Part shown: one piece after another, positions 34,963 through 46,400 of the stretch | Numbering within the stretch: position 1 is the first letter of the stretch | Layout of the letters: each line of letters opens with the position of its first letter | DNA from: Flavobacteriales bacterium UBA2104 | Lineage (GTDB): Bacteria; Bacteroidota; Bacteroidia; Flavobacteriales_D; Crocinitomicaceae | Direction: 5' to 3' | Assembly (NCBI GenBank): GCA_002331485.1 | Contig: DCYS01000036.1 | Coordinates: forward strand, 83,572-147,571 | DNA length: 64,000 bases | The notes under the pieces: generated by a model | Told to the model about the DNA's origin: nothing | Seen by the model: only the letters and a program-made list of their open reading frames with translations | The model's database searches: none | Position numbers and translations under genes: made by a program

Positions 34963-35067
34963 TAAAAAGTTTAGTAACGAAATGTTAACAAACATGTCGT
35001 GTAACCTATAAAAACGACAATCTTCACGAAAGGGTTGGAAACAGAAACTAATTTCACAAAATATAGT

Positions 35068-38000
35068 CTAGTCTAGCAACAATTTTATCGCTGCATTTAG
35101 TTGCTCATCAATACCTTGTATAGCTTTGCCTGGAGTAAGAGAAACTCTAACATCTGGCTCTAGTTGTTTATTCTCAAGATATCTACCATCATTGATCTTA
35201 ACTCCAACTTGAGGAATTCCGAAAACTAGAGTTGGATCAATTTGAGTTTCCCACCAAACAGCAGTTGCTGTTCCTGGAACAGGCATTCCTACTAACTTTC
35301 CGATTCGTAAAGCTTTATAGGTTTCAGGGAACATGTGGGCATCAGAATAATTACCCTCTCCCATAAGTACAGCTGATGGTTTATACCATTTAAACATGGG
35401 TTCGGCGCCTAGATTTTGACCACGAGGTGACAATTCGAAATATTTTTCACCATTCAAAAATGTAGCGAGGTCATCGTGCAACCATCCTCCACCGTTGAAA
35501 CGAGTATCCACTATTAATCCTTCGCGATTTGAAAACTTGCCTAAAGTCTTATCATAAACAACCCTGAAACTGGCATCATTCATACCTCGAACATGCACAT
35601 ACCCAAGACGCCCATCAGAAATTGAATCTACTTCGTATTCCCTGTCTTTGACCCATTGATGATAAGCCAGGTTGGATAATTTACGTCGACCAATTGGCTT
35701 TAAAACTACATCATATTCGTCTTTACCTCTCTTGAATCTGAATCGTGTTAACTGATCCGATAATCGATTCATCAATTTAGCAAGCGGTTCTTGTTCGGAA
35801 ATAACAATATCGTTAACGGCCAACAGAATATCCCCTTTCTTGATTTTGTCATTAAATGCGGCCGGACTTTTATCAAGTATTTTCTGGATCTTCATCCCTT
35901 TTCCGGTGTATTCTGAGTCGTAAATTACTCCTAAAGAAGCGGTTTGATCCCCATTCTTTCTCCTTGGTCTATACCTGCAACCTGTGTGAGATGCATTCAA
36001 CTCCCCAAGTAACTCACTCAACATCTCCGCGAAGTCGTAATTGTTGTTTATGTGTGGGAGAAACTTCTCGTACTCCTTTTTGTAGAAATCCCAATCTACA
36101 CCGTGGAGGTCTTTCTTGTAGAACTTCTCCTCAACCTGTTTCCATGCGTGATCAAAGATATAAGCGCGCTCTTGTGCACCCTTCAGTTCAAAGTCAGCAG
36201 AAAATTTGATTCTTTCTTTCTTTTTATTTGATAAGGTCAACGCATGGGGAGAACCGTTAATGATCAGGAATAACTTTTTATTATCCTTGCTTAGTTTTAA
36301 GTTCCCTGCTTGACGCGCATTTAATTTAGCAACTATCTTAGTTTCATTTTTGTAAAAACTATGAACCCAGAGGTCATATCCCTTTTCAAAACTACTCAAG
36401 TAATAAAGGTGCTTGCCATCATCTGTTAAAACGGCTCCCCCTAAATTTGAAGAGTGAATCGTCAACCGTTCTTTTCTGTCTTTTAGACCATTAAAATCGA
36501 TCGTGATCTCTGACTTTGTCTCTTCATCATCCTTATTTTCCTCTTTTTGTTTTTCCTCGATCAAATTCAATTCAGCTTTTGAAAGATGAAAACGATCATA
36601 AGATTCCTGAGTGAAGAACAGGCCATACACGTCTCCCTGGAATCCCCAACTAGCATGGTTTTTCATTCCATTCCTACCACTGTAATAGATCATGGTTTCT
36701 CCTCCCATCATCCATGTTCCTCCTGATGCACCATAACCTGACTCTGTTAGGTTAATGATCTCATCACTTCCATCAACTGAAATTAATCCAACTTGGGAGA
36801 TCCAACTTCTTGGCGTTAGAAAGTTTGATAGGATATAATTACCATCTGGAGACCAGTCATAATATTGATCTCCATCCGAGTATGAATAATTCTTATCTGC
36901 ATCAAGCAGTGTTCTGACTTTTCCAGTTTCGAGATCTATGATCTTGAGTGCTGTTCTTTCCGATAAAAAAGCTACTTCATCTCCATCAGGACTATACTTT
37001 GGAAGAAAGTTCTCATTAGTATCAACCACTACTTCATCTTCAACTAAAACAGTTGAACTAAAAAAGAACTCCTCATCTTTGTGCTTGATCGAACTTTTAT
37101 AAACTCCCCAATGACCGTCTTTTTCCGCAGCAAATAAAATTGATCTCCCGTCTGGTGAAAAGCTTGCACTTCTCTCTTGATATGGCGTATTGGTAATACG
37201 TTTTGTTATTCCCGATTCAAGACTTGCTACAAAAATGTCTCCCCGAAGGACAAAGCAAATTTCTTTTTCATTCTTAGAGAGGTCAAACTCAGATACACCA
37301 GAACTTTTATCAATTAATTCATAGTCTTTTGTTCTATCCCCTGTCTGAATAACAATGTTTAACTTCTTAGGCTCTCCTCCTCGATTCAAAACATAAACTT
37401 CACCATCATAGTTGAAACAGAGCTTTTCATTTATGCTCATACTAAGGTTTCTAACAGGATGATCTTCAAAAAAGGTGATTTGTTTTTTGGTTTGTGATGC
37501 AATAGAATATCGCCAAACATTGAACGATCCTGACTCTTCACTCAGATAATAGAATGACACTCCATCAATCCAAACAGGATCTCTATCTTCTCCAGGTCTA
37601 TCAATCAATTGAGCGTATTCACCTTTTTCAGGATCATACATCCAAATGTCTCTCGTAACCGAAGAAGTATGATGCTTTCTAAAAGGGTCTTCGTATCCTT
37701 TCTTATCCTGATAAAGCCATTTCCCCGACTTTCTATTAATATTCATTTCTTCCATCGGCACAGAAGTTACTTGTTTAGGGTTTCCTCCATCAACTGAAAT
37801 ACTGTATGCTTCCGGCAGACCTCCGTAAGGAAAATATACACTGCTCGCATCGTCAAGTCGTGTCGAGCTGAAAATAACTTCATTATCATCCTGACTGAAA
37901 GCATAAGGATAGTCATTCGAAGAGTGATAAGTCAATCGCTTTAATGAACTACCATCTTTATTCATAATGAACACATCGTAATTTCCATATCGATCAGATG

Positions 38001-38235
38001 CGAAGGCTATTTTCTCTCCATCGTTAGACCAGATCGGCATGAAATCTCTGCCTTCAAATTGAGTTAGCGGAATTGCTAAACCACCTTCGGCTTTTACTTT
38101 GTATAAATCTGCCTGATACGAAAACAATATTTGATCTCCATTCGGAGAAATACTTGTATACCTCATCCATAGAGGTTGTGACCATGACGTAATAGAAATA
38201 ATAAGTAATGAGATTAAAATTGATACTGCTTTCAT
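35068..38235 (-). CDS. Tricorn-like S41 protease with beta-propeller and PDZ domains
   Basis: A 1055-aa exported protease (signal peptide MKAVSILISLLIISITSWSQ). The first 650 residues are TolB/PD40 propeller blades (LFSYQADLYKV, IAFASDRYGNYDVFIMN, ILFAAEKDGHWGVYK, DYDWSPDG-like blocks). A helical domain (YIFDHAWKQVEEKFYKKDLHGVDW) precedes a PDZ domain (ASLGVIYD...AFNDKIKKGDILLAVNDI). The C-terminal S41 domain contains GLIVDTRFNGGGW, and GNYSDAHMFPE at the place of the nucleophile serine. This is the order of archaeal tricorn, which trims peptides. An exported version suggests periplasmic or surface peptide degradation. It is divergent to an S9 peptidase. Confidence 0.9.
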   Translation of the reverse strand: MKAVSILISLLIISITSWSQPLWMRYTSISPNGDQILFSYQADLYKVKAEGGLAIPLTQFEGRDFMPIWSNDGEKIAFASDRYGNYDVFIMNKDGSSLKRLTYHSSNDYPYAFSQDDNEVIFSSTRLDDASSVYFPYGGLPEAYSISVDGGNPKQVTSVPMEEMNINRKSGKWLYQDKKGYEDPFRKHHTSSVTRDIWMYDPEKGEYAQLIDRPGEDRDPVWIDGVSFYYLSEESGSFNVWRYSIASQTKKQITFFEDHPVRNLSMSINEKLCFNYDGEVYVLNRGGEPKKLNIVIQTGDRTKDYELIDKSSGVSEFDLSKNEKEICFVLRGDIFVASLESGITKRITNTPYQERSASFSPDGRSILFAAEKDGHWGVYKSSIKHKDEEFFFSSTVLVEDEVVVDTNENFLPKYSPDGDEVAFLSERTALKIIDLETGKVRTLLDADKNYSYSDGDQYYDWSPDGNYILSNFLTPRSWISQVGLISVDGSDEIINLTESGYGASGGTWMMGGETMIYYSGRNGMKNHASWGFQGDVYGLFFTQESYDRFHLSKAELNLIEEKQKEENKDDEETKSEITIDFNGLKDRKERLTIHSSNLGGAVLTDDGKHLYYLSSFEKGYDLWVHSFYKNETKIVAKLNARQAGNLKLSKDNKKLFLIINGSPHALTLSNKKKERIKFSADFELKGAQERAYIFDHAWKQVEEKFYKKDLHGVDWDFYKKEYEKFLPHINNNYDFAEMLSELLGELNASHTGCRYRPRRKNGDQTASLGVIYDSEYTGKGMKIQKILDKSPAAFNDKIKKGDILLAVNDIVISEQEPLAKLMNRLSDQLTRFRFKRGKDEYDVVLKPIGRRKLSNLAYHQWVKDREYEVDSISDGRLGYVHVRGMNDASFRVVYDKTLGKFSNREGLIVDTRFNGGGWLHDDLATFLNGEKYFELSPRGQNLGAEPMFKWYKPSAVLMGEGNYSDAHMFPETYKALRIGKLVGMPVPGTATAVWWETQIDPTLVFGIPQVGVKINDGRYLENKQLEPDVRVSLTPGKAIQGIDEQLNAAIKLLLD

Positions 38236-38330
38236 TCTGAGATTTTTAAAGAGTGGTCTAATTTAAACAATGTTTTTTCAAAATCACACCTATATCACAA
38301 AGGTCCTAAAGAAATGGTTATCACAATATT

Positions 38331-38361
38331 TTGACTATTTTCGTTGGTGTTGCAATATTTG
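38331..38361 (+). promoter_or_regulatory. Probable promoter of the S9 peptidase gene
   Basis: TTG (38331-38333), 20 bases, then AATATTTG (38354-38361), one mismatch from TAnnTTTG. The ATG is 40 bases further on at 38401. Confidence 0.6.
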
Positions 38362-38400
38362 TAACAAGCTATTCACATTTGATTCAAAAAAACGTTTTCA

Positions 38401-41211
38401 ATGTTTCAAAAAATACTCCTTACACTATCTATTGCTTTTATAACTACTTCGTTATTAGGGCAAAAAAAAGTTATCGACCACACTGTTTACAATGATTGGA
38501 AATCTGTAAAAAGATCGATCATTTCTCCAAATGGAGACTATGTTAGTTATGAAGTGAACCCTCACCGTGGAGATGGATATTTACATTGGTTGAACACAAA
38601 AACAAAAGCCCATGATTCAATAAAAAGGGGTAAAAACGGTCATTTCAGTCAAGGAACTGACGTTTTGGTGTTTTCGCTCGATCCGGGGTATGATACGATT
38701 AGAACGCTTAAACTGAAAGAAGAGAAAAAAGACAATTGGGTAAAAGACACTTTGGGAATTTTATACCTTTCTGGAGATTCGAGTGAATATATACCAAACT
38801 TGATAGATTTCAAGTTATCTGAAAAAACACCGTTTGTTGCATATCGCATAGAAGCTGATTCTTTAAAACAACCTGAACCGAAAAAGAAAAAATGTAAGTT
38901 ATTCGGCAAGAAAAAAGAGGAAGAAGAGATCAGTAGTAAGGGTGAGACTTTATTTGTAAAAGATCTATCTAAAGGTAGCAAATCTTCATATAAACATGTA
39001 GTCAAATATGTCCTTAGTAAAAAGGGTAACGCTCTCGCTATGGTAACACATAAAAAAGTTGAAGATGCAGACAGTTTTCAAATACATTTATTAGACCTAA
39101 AAACAGCTGAATTAAAAACAGATCCAAATCGCTTTACAGCTGTAGATCAGATGAACTTTAGTGAAAAAGGTAGAAAATTTGCCTTCGTTGCTTCGACAGA
39201 TACAAGCGAAAATAAATTAAACGCATTGTTCACATGGAATGTAAGTGAAAACAAATCGAAACGACTAGTACATTCTGAGAGAGCCGATCTTTCGGAAGCA
39301 ATGAACGTAAGCAAGCACTACAAACCGTATTTTTCACTGAATGAACAGAAACTCTTCCTGGGATTGTCTGATATGCCAGAGGAAGAAAAAGAAGACACAC
39401 TTCTCAAAAGCGAGAAGGCCAAACTGGATGTCTGGCACTATAAAAACAATCGCCTTCAACCTCAGCAACTCCTGGAAAAAAAGCGAGACGAAAATGACAG
39501 TTATCTAACCGTTGTTCATTTATCATCTAATGATCTAGTAATACTTGAAGATGATACGATGAATATTCGTATTCTGAACAAAGGAAATTCAGATGTAGCC
39601 ATGGGTTACTGTAATGAGCAATATGCACAGACCTATAACTGGTCTTTTCCGTGGCCAAGTGATTATTACTTGGTTGATCTTAAGACGGGAGAAAGGAAAG
39701 TGATCGCTGAAAAACTTAACTATAATCAAGGGATTTCTCCAGATGGACAGTACTTTGTCTATTTCCTAAGTGACAGCAACAATTATTATTTCCTCGATAC
39801 TGAAACAGGAGATTCTGACTGTATGACTTGTTTTATGAAAGATTCAGTAGAGTGGAAAAGTGACATCAACGGAATGCCTTTTAAAGCTGGACCTATCGGA
39901 ACATACGGGTTCTTGAGCCCAACTGAGATTGTATTACATAGTAAATATGATATTTGGAAATATGAATTCACTGGACGTCAACTAACTTGTTTAACACAGC
40001 GTAAAGGAGAATACATGAACACTGAGCTCAGACTAAAACGATGGAATAGAGATAGTGTTTACATTGATCTTGAGGAGACTTATGTTCATGGTACGAACCA
40101 GGAAACTATGAATGAGTCTATATACAATTATGTTGAAAATAGAATTGATCCGCACTTAACTTTGCTTTACGAAACAGATCATAAAATACTAGGTATCCGA
40201 AAAGCTGATAATTCTGATGAGGTTATCTTCAGACAAATGAATGTAAAAGATTATCCAGATGTTTATTTGACTGATCATTCTTTCAAAAGCCCTGAGAGAA
40301 TATCTGTTGCCAATCCTCAACAAAGCGAATATATCTGGCCGACCGTTGAAAAGGTTTCGTGGACCACCTATGAAGGAAAAGAGATAGAAGGGTTGTTATA
40401 TAAGCCTGAAAACTTTGATAGCACGAAAAGCTATCCACTATTGGTTTATTTCTACGAGCTTTATACTCAACGAAAACACAACCATTACATCCCAAAGCCT
40501 ACAGCTTCCATAATATATGCAACAGAGTATACTTCTGCTGGTTATGTCGTGTTTATTCCTGACGTTCGCTATGAACCAGGACACCCTGCGAAAAGCGCGT
40601 ATGATTGTATTTTGAGTGGAACAGATCACGTACTAGATCTTTATCCTAATATTGACAGTACGAGGATGGGGCTTCAGGGACAGTCATGGGGTGGTTATCA
40701 GACTGCTCAGCTTATAACAATGACCGACCGATATGCTGCTGCAATGGCTGGTGCACCTGTTAGCAACATGTTCTCCGCTTATGGAGGTATTCGCTGGGGT
40801 TCAGGTTTGAATCGTGCGTTTCAGTACGAGCGAACTCAAAGTAGAATAGGCAAAACAATATGGGAAGCTCCAGAACTTTATGTTGAGAACTCTCCTCTTT
40901 TTGGGGTTCCAAAGATTGAGACTCCTTTACTAATTATGCATAACGACGGAGATGGTGCAGTACCATGGTATCAAGGGATTGAAATGTTTACGGCAATGAA
41001 ACGACTAAATAAACCTGTTTGGATGCTGAACTACAATGGTGATGAACATAATCTTATGAAGAACGCCAACCGTATGGATCTCAGTATTCGTATGCGACAA
41101 TTCTTTGATCATTTTCTACAAGGAGAGCCTGCTCCAGAATGGTTGGTTAAAGGTGTTCCCGCAACTGAAAAAGGGGAGAATTACGGACTTGAAGAATATG
41201 AGGAAGATTGA
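38401..41211 (+). CDS. Exported S9 family prolyl-oligopeptidase-like peptidase
   Basis: A 936-aa serine peptidase with a signal peptide (MFQKILLTLSIAFITTSLLGQ). The N-terminal 650 residues form a beta-propeller (VSYEVNPHRGDGYLHWL, DYYLVDLKTGERKV and similar blades). The alpha/beta-hydrolase domain carries the triad S762 (GQSWGGY), D851 (DGDGAVPWYQG) and H883 (DEHNLM). This is the dipeptidyl/acylaminoacyl peptidase architecture and the length is typical of the large exported Bacteroidetes members. A lysine/glutamate-rich insert (KKKKCKLFGKKKEEEE) near residue 165 is unusual. With the divergent tricorn-like gene it suggests a joint role in extracytoplasmic peptide breakdown. Confidence 0.9.
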   Translation: MFQKILLTLSIAFITTSLLGQKKVIDHTVYNDWKSVKRSIISPNGDYVSYEVNPHRGDGYLHWLNTKTKAHDSIKRGKNGHFSQGTDVLVFSLDPGYDTIRTLKLKEEKKDNWVKDTLGILYLSGDSSEYIPNLIDFKLSEKTPFVAYRIEADSLKQPEPKKKKCKLFGKKKEEEEISSKGETLFVKDLSKGSKSSYKHVVKYVLSKKGNALAMVTHKKVEDADSFQIHLLDLKTAELKTDPNRFTAVDQMNFSEKGRKFAFVASTDTSENKLNALFTWNVSENKSKRLVHSERADLSEAMNVSKHYKPYFSLNEQKLFLGLSDMPEEEKEDTLLKSEKAKLDVWHYKNNRLQPQQLLEKKRDENDSYLTVVHLSSNDLVILEDDTMNIRILNKGNSDVAMGYCNEQYAQTYNWSFPWPSDYYLVDLKTGERKVIAEKLNYNQGISPDGQYFVYFLSDSNNYYFLDTETGDSDCMTCFMKDSVEWKSDINGMPFKAGPIGTYGFLSPTEIVLHSKYDIWKYEFTGRQLTCLTQRKGEYMNTELRLKRWNRDSVYIDLEETYVHGTNQETMNESIYNYVENRIDPHLTLLYETDHKILGIRKADNSDEVIFRQMNVKDYPDVYLTDHSFKSPERISVANPQQSEYIWPTVEKVSWTTYEGKEIEGLLYKPENFDSTKSYPLLVYFYELYTQRKHNHYIPKPTASIIYATEYTSAGYVVFIPDVRYEPGHPAKSAYDCILSGTDHVLDLYPNIDSTRMGLQGQSWGGYQTAQLITMTDRYAAAMAGAPVSNMFSAYGGIRWGSGLNRAFQYERTQSRIGKTIWEAPELYVENSPLFGVPKIETPLLIMHNDGDGAVPWYQGIEMFTAMKRLNKPVWMLNYNGDEHNLMKNANRMDLSIRMRQFFDHFLQGEPAPEWLVKGVPATEKGENYGLEEYEED

Positions 41212-41245
41212 TCTATTCTACTTCGTCTCAATTATAGGTTTCCAT

Positions 41246-41253
41246 TATCTTTG
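41246..41253 (+). promoter_or_regulatory. -7 element before metG
   Basis: TATCTTTG fits TAnnTTTG exactly, 22 bases before the metG ATG. A TTC, 21 bases upstream, is the only -33-like triplet. Confidence 0.45.
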
Positions 41254-41275
41254 CCGTTCAGAAAGTTAACGATCA

Positions 41276-43336
41276 ATGGAGAAACAAAAATATACGATTA
41301 CTGCGGCTCTGCCCTATGCTAATGGTCCGCTTCATCTGGGACATGTTGCTGGAGTTTACCTTCCTGCCGATATATTTGTTCGGTTTTTAAAGCACAAAGG
41401 ACACGACGTGGCTTTCATATGTGGAAGTGATGAGCATGGAGCTGCAATCACTTTGCGTGCAAAAAAAGAAAATGTTTCGCCTCAAGAGATCGTGGATAAA
41501 TACAATAAGATCCTAGCGGATTCTTTTGAAAAATTCGGTATTGATTTCGATATTTTTCATCGAACAACTACAGACATTCATAAAGAAACAGCTCAGGATT
41601 TTTTCAAAAAATTGCATGACAAAGGTTCGTTTACTCAGCAAACGAATGAGCAATACTATGATGAATCGTATAATCAGTTTTTAGCTGATCGATATATCGC
41701 TGGAGAATGCCCTAAGTGTGGGTATGGTGAGGCATATGGAGATCAATGTGAAAAATGTGGATCCGCTCTAAGCCCAAACGATCTTATCAATCCTGTATCA
41801 AAACTAAGTGGAAAACCTCCTGTTTTGAAAGAGACAACTCACTGGTTCCTTCCGATGGAAAAACATGAAAAATGGCTTTCTGAATGGATAAAAGAAGGCA
41901 AACTTGATGGTGAAAAACAACATGACCCAAACACCTGGAGAAAGCAAGTAGTTGGTCAATGTATGAGTTGGATCGATGGTGGATTGCAACCAAGAGCCAT
42001 GACTAGAGACCTGGACTGGGGTATCCCAGTACCATTAGAAGGTGCTGATGGAAAAGTACTTTATGTATGGCTAGACGCACCTATCGGCTACATTTCTGCT
42101 ACAAAAGCATGGGCACAAGAACAAAATAAGAATTGGAAAGACTATTGGACAGGAGATAGAAAGCTAGTCCATTTCATTGGAAAGGACAACATCGTTTTTC
42201 ATGCGATCATTTTCCCTATACTGCTGAAAGAGCATGGCGACTTTATATTGCCAGATAATGTCCCTGCATCTGAATTCCTGAATCTTGAGGGAGATAAGTT
42301 TTCTACTTCAAGAAACTGGGCAGTTTGGTTACATGAATATTTAGAACGACACCCTGATAAAGTAGACGAATTAAAATATACATTGACTTCTATTGCCCCG
42401 GAAAGTCGAGATAGCGAATTCACTTGGTCTGACTTCCAATCGCGGGTAAATAATGAACTTGCTGATGTACTTGGGAATTTTGTAAACAGGGCTTTAGTCC
42501 TCACCCAGAAATATTATGATGGAGTAGTTCCAGAATGCGGCGATTTATCAGCCGAAGATCAAAAAGTCATTGAATTCATCAAAAACATCCCCGCAAAAGT
42601 CGAGGAAAAACTCTACAGTTATAAAATTAGAGAGGCTCAAGCAGAGGTTATGGGTCTTGCTCGAATTGGTAATAGATATTTAGCTGAAACTGAACCTTGG
42701 AAATTAGTTAAAACGGACAAGGAGAGAGTAAAGACGATCATGAACATTGCGCTACAAGTAACTGCAAATCTCTCTATACTTCTTGATCCGTTTATGCCTG
42801 AAACAGCTGGAAAAATAAGAGGGTTTCTTGGAATGAATAGTTTTGAATGGAGTCAGGCCGGAAAGGTTAACCTTCTTTCAAGTGGAGAACAGACTGAAAA
42901 GCCAAGCATTTTGTTCAAGAAGATCGAGGATGATTTCGTGGAAGAAGAACAAGCAATTCTAAGAAGCACTGCAGAGGAAAGTGAGTCAAGCGATCATGAA
43001 CCTCAAAAAGAGGATATTCCTTTTGACGACTTTTTAGGTATGGATATCCGGGTAGGGGAAATTTTGGAAGCCAAAAAGGTAAAAAAAGCAGATAAGTTAC
43101 TTGAACTACTTGTGGATACTGGTTTGGACAAGAGAACAATCGTATCTGGTATTGCTCAACATTACTCTCCAGAGGAAATTATTGGTAAAAAAGTAAGTGT
43201 TCTTTTAAACCTCCCACCAAGAAAGATCAGAGGCGTAGTTTCTAATGGTATGATTTTGATGGGCGAAAACACAAAAGGTGAACTTTCATTTCTTACCACG
43301 GATAAAGATCTTGAAAACGGAAGTGTAGTTCGTTGA
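41276..43336 (+). CDS. metG: Methionyl-tRNA synthetase with C-terminal tRNA-binding domain
   Basis: A class I synthetase of 686 aa. The HIGH motif is HLGH in ALPYANGPLHLGHVAG near residue 20. A zinc knuckle C145-x2-C...C-x2-C (CPKCGYGEAYGDQCEKCG) follows. The KMSKS loop is KFSTS near 341. The anticodon domain has ALVLTQKYYDG. The last 105 residues are an EMAP-II/OB-fold tRNA-binding domain (FLGMDIRVGEILEAKKVKKADKLL, SGIAQHY, SNGMILMGE), which usually makes the enzyme dimeric. One zinc knuckle of four cysteines is visible. It charges both initiator and elongator tRNA-Met. Confidence 0.97.
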   Translation: MEKQKYTITAALPYANGPLHLGHVAGVYLPADIFVRFLKHKGHDVAFICGSDEHGAAITLRAKKENVSPQEIVDKYNKILADSFEKFGIDFDIFHRTTTDIHKETAQDFFKKLHDKGSFTQQTNEQYYDESYNQFLADRYIAGECPKCGYGEAYGDQCEKCGSALSPNDLINPVSKLSGKPPVLKETTHWFLPMEKHEKWLSEWIKEGKLDGEKQHDPNTWRKQVVGQCMSWIDGGLQPRAMTRDLDWGIPVPLEGADGKVLYVWLDAPIGYISATKAWAQEQNKNWKDYWTGDRKLVHFIGKDNIVFHAIIFPILLKEHGDFILPDNVPASEFLNLEGDKFSTSRNWAVWLHEYLERHPDKVDELKYTLTSIAPESRDSEFTWSDFQSRVNNELADVLGNFVNRALVLTQKYYDGVVPECGDLSAEDQKVIEFIKNIPAKVEEKLYSYKIREAQAEVMGLARIGNRYLAETEPWKLVKTDKERVKTIMNIALQVTANLSILLDPFMPETAGKIRGFLGMNSFEWSQAGKVNLLSSGEQTEKPSILFKKIEDDFVEEEQAILRSTAEESESSDHEPQKEDIPFDDFLGMDIRVGEILEAKKVKKADKLLELLVDTGLDKRTIVSGIAQHYSPEEIIGKKVSVLLNLPPRKIRGVVSNGMILMGENTKGELSFLTTDKDLENGSVVR

Positions 43337-43430
43337 AACCGAGACAAGTATTTTGATTATTTTTAGTCTTAGCGTGCAACCAATTACGACTGGTTGACGT
43401 TACTTATTAGCTAACACTAATTTTTAATTG

Positions 43431-46400
43431 ATGACTACTACTCAAGGAACCAATTCTATTTGGTCATTACTTTTGTTGACCTCTCTTTTTCTCTCTCAAT
43501 TTTCTATTGCTCAGAAATCTGCATTAGAAGGAATGACTTCTAAAGCCAGGAACTTTGAAACATTTGATTCAGAGAGGGCTTCAAATGTAGAAGCTTGGAA
43601 GAAACACAACGATGAATCTTATTATGATCATCCTGATTTTGGGATTTTGCTCGAAAACGCCCCTTGCAGGAATTGTGTTGAAGACCTTTCAAAGAGAGAA
43701 AAAGATCTAAGACATTTTATTGATATTGAAGATCCAACACGTTTTTATATTCAGAAAGCAAAGGGTCTACTCCACCATAAGGTAAATGGAAAGTGGGTTA
43801 ACATCAAGCATAAACTTGAAGAACACGGGCCATCATCATATATTTCTCCTTTTTATCTCAATGAGGTACAAATAAATTGTAACGATCAAAGCGTAACGAT
43901 TAGAGAAGGTATTAGAGAAGTTTCTTTTAATAACTGGTCACTTTACAAGACCCTAAATGATGAGCAAATTAAGGTCAGTGAAGCTAACTGGACAAATTAT
44001 TCTGCGGGAGAAGATGGTGTTTACGTAACTGATATTTTTCCTGGAATTGACGCCGAATTGATTATTTACCCTGGTTCTATTAAAACAAATTTCGTGATCA
44101 ACGAGATTTCGATCAATAACTATGATGCACTCATTTTCAAAGATGATATAAATACTAACGGAAATACTGAATTGGATTTTATTCCAATTCCGAATGGACA
44201 AAAGGGTGTTGGTGACATTGCTATTAGCAGTGATGGAAGAGGTATAGCACAATATGGTAGAGCAGTGGCTTATCCAAGAGGCGGAGAAAAATCTATGATC
44301 GAGGAAATTCCGTATGCTGTATCTAAGAATTCGATCAGTATGATCGTTCCTAAAGAATGGATAAATAAGTATAAAGATCAATACAAATTAATCATTGACC
44401 CTTTGGTTTCTGCTTCGAACACTCTAGCTCAAGCATCAATAACTGGATCAGAATATAATGCGAGCTGTAACTTTGATAATAGTTGTGATCAATTCCTAAC
44501 AGTTCCTGCACCAGCAAATGCGACTTTTGACGATGTCTTATGGACATTCACATATGAAGCAATTAATGGCGCGTGGTTAAATGAAGGGGCTGTTAGATTT
44601 GCAACTGGAGGTTGTGTGAGTCCTAGTCAGGCAGGGTTTTATTGGTTTTGTAACTTAACGGGAGGAGGAACATGTGAAGGAACAAACGTATCTGTTTTTT
44701 CTGATCTAGGTTCATGCTTGCCAGCTCCATCTTGTAGTCCTCAAAATGTTAACTTCACAATGCAGTTTTTTAGAAGTTGTTGGGGTACAGCTGGTTGTAA
44801 CAACGATTATATTGGGGCGTTTTCTCCGTGGACAATGACGATCACAGGTCAAACGATCGATTATACAAATATCTCAAACCCAATTAACGTTTCATCAACG
44901 ACTGTTTGTGAAGGTGGAAGCATCAATGTCAATACATCCGCTCAAGATGGGGTTCCGGCTTATACATATAATTGGAGCTTTGACCCATCAGGGTCTCCTT
45001 CTGTAGGAAGTGGCGCAAATACAAGTATTACATTCCCTAACTCAGGAACAGTTACTCTATATTCAATCGTAACTGATAACTGTGGACAAGTGAGTACAGC
45101 AAGTCAAGTGATCACAGTTAACCCTAACCCCACTCCGACCATAACAGGAGATACTGAATATTGCCAAGGACAAAGTGCGTCAATCTCAACTGGTGCGTTT
45201 AGTAGTTACAGTTGGTCTAATGGCGCAAACACTCAGAATACAACTGTTACAACAGCTGATAACCCAATTACTGTAACTGTTACTGATGCCAATGGTTGTT
45301 CAGGTACTTCTGCTCAATACAACGTAACTGAAAACCCCAACCCTACTCCAACGATTACAGGATCTTCAACTTATTGTGCTGGAAATACAGCAGCCATTTC
45401 TACACAGGCAGGTTTTAGTAATTATTCTTGGTCAAATGGAGCCGGAACACAGAGCACGAATGTAACTGACGCAGACAATCCGATCACTGTAACTGTTACT
45501 GATGCCAATGGTTGTTCGGGAACTTCTGCTCAATTTAATGTCACAGAGCAGGCCAATATAACATACTCAGAAACAATAGAAATTTGTCAGGGACAAAGTG
45601 CAACTATTCATGGTAATACAGAAACGACTGCAGGAACCTATCAGCAAACTTTTACAACTGCAACTTGCGATAGTATTGCAACTATTACGCTAGTCGTAAA
45701 TTCTTTACCAACCATAACAGCAAGTGCTACTCAAAACCCTATCTGTGACGGAGAAAGTACTGACCTATCTGCATCAGGTGGAGCGACCTACAGCTGGGAT
45801 AATAGTTTGGGAGCTGGCGCTGGACATACAGTTAACCCTAATACAACTACCACATTTACAGTAATAGGAACTGATGCGAATGGATGCGAAAATACTGACC
45901 AAATTGAAATTACCGTAAACCCTCTTCCTACAGTTGATGCAGGATCTGATGTTACCGTATGTGACAACCAAGATGTAACATTAACTGCCTCTGGAAACGC
46001 AACTTCTTATTCCTGGGATAATGGAGTAACAGACGGTGTTTCTTTCACCCCTCCAACAGGAACCACAACCTATACAGTTACTGGTACTGATGCCAATGGA
46101 TGTGAAAACACTGATCAAGTTGATGTTTCAGTTGGTTCTTTACCAACTGTTAATGCAGGTGCCGATTTTGAGGCTTGTGAAGGAGAAATGATCACTCTCA
46201 CTGGTTCTGGAACTGCAACAACCTATAATTGGGATAATGGAGGTGTTGATGGCGTACCTTTTAGCGCAACAGCAACTACGACTTTTACAGTAACTGGAAC
46301 TAACAGTGCTGGTTGTTCCGATACAGATCAAATTACGGTTACTGTCAACCCTCTTCCGACAGTCGACGCAGGTCCTGACATAACTATTTGTGATGGTGAG

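Noticed and set aside
35856..36209. 117-codon frame on + within the tricorn-like gene
   Set aside because: It is antisense to the conserved PDZ/S41 region; many Ser and Arg codons reflect the complement of the real gene.
43953..44381. 142-codon frame on - within the type B surface protein gene
   Set aside because: It is antisense to a coherent secreted protein with signal peptide and sorting domain; composition is typical of a shadow frame.
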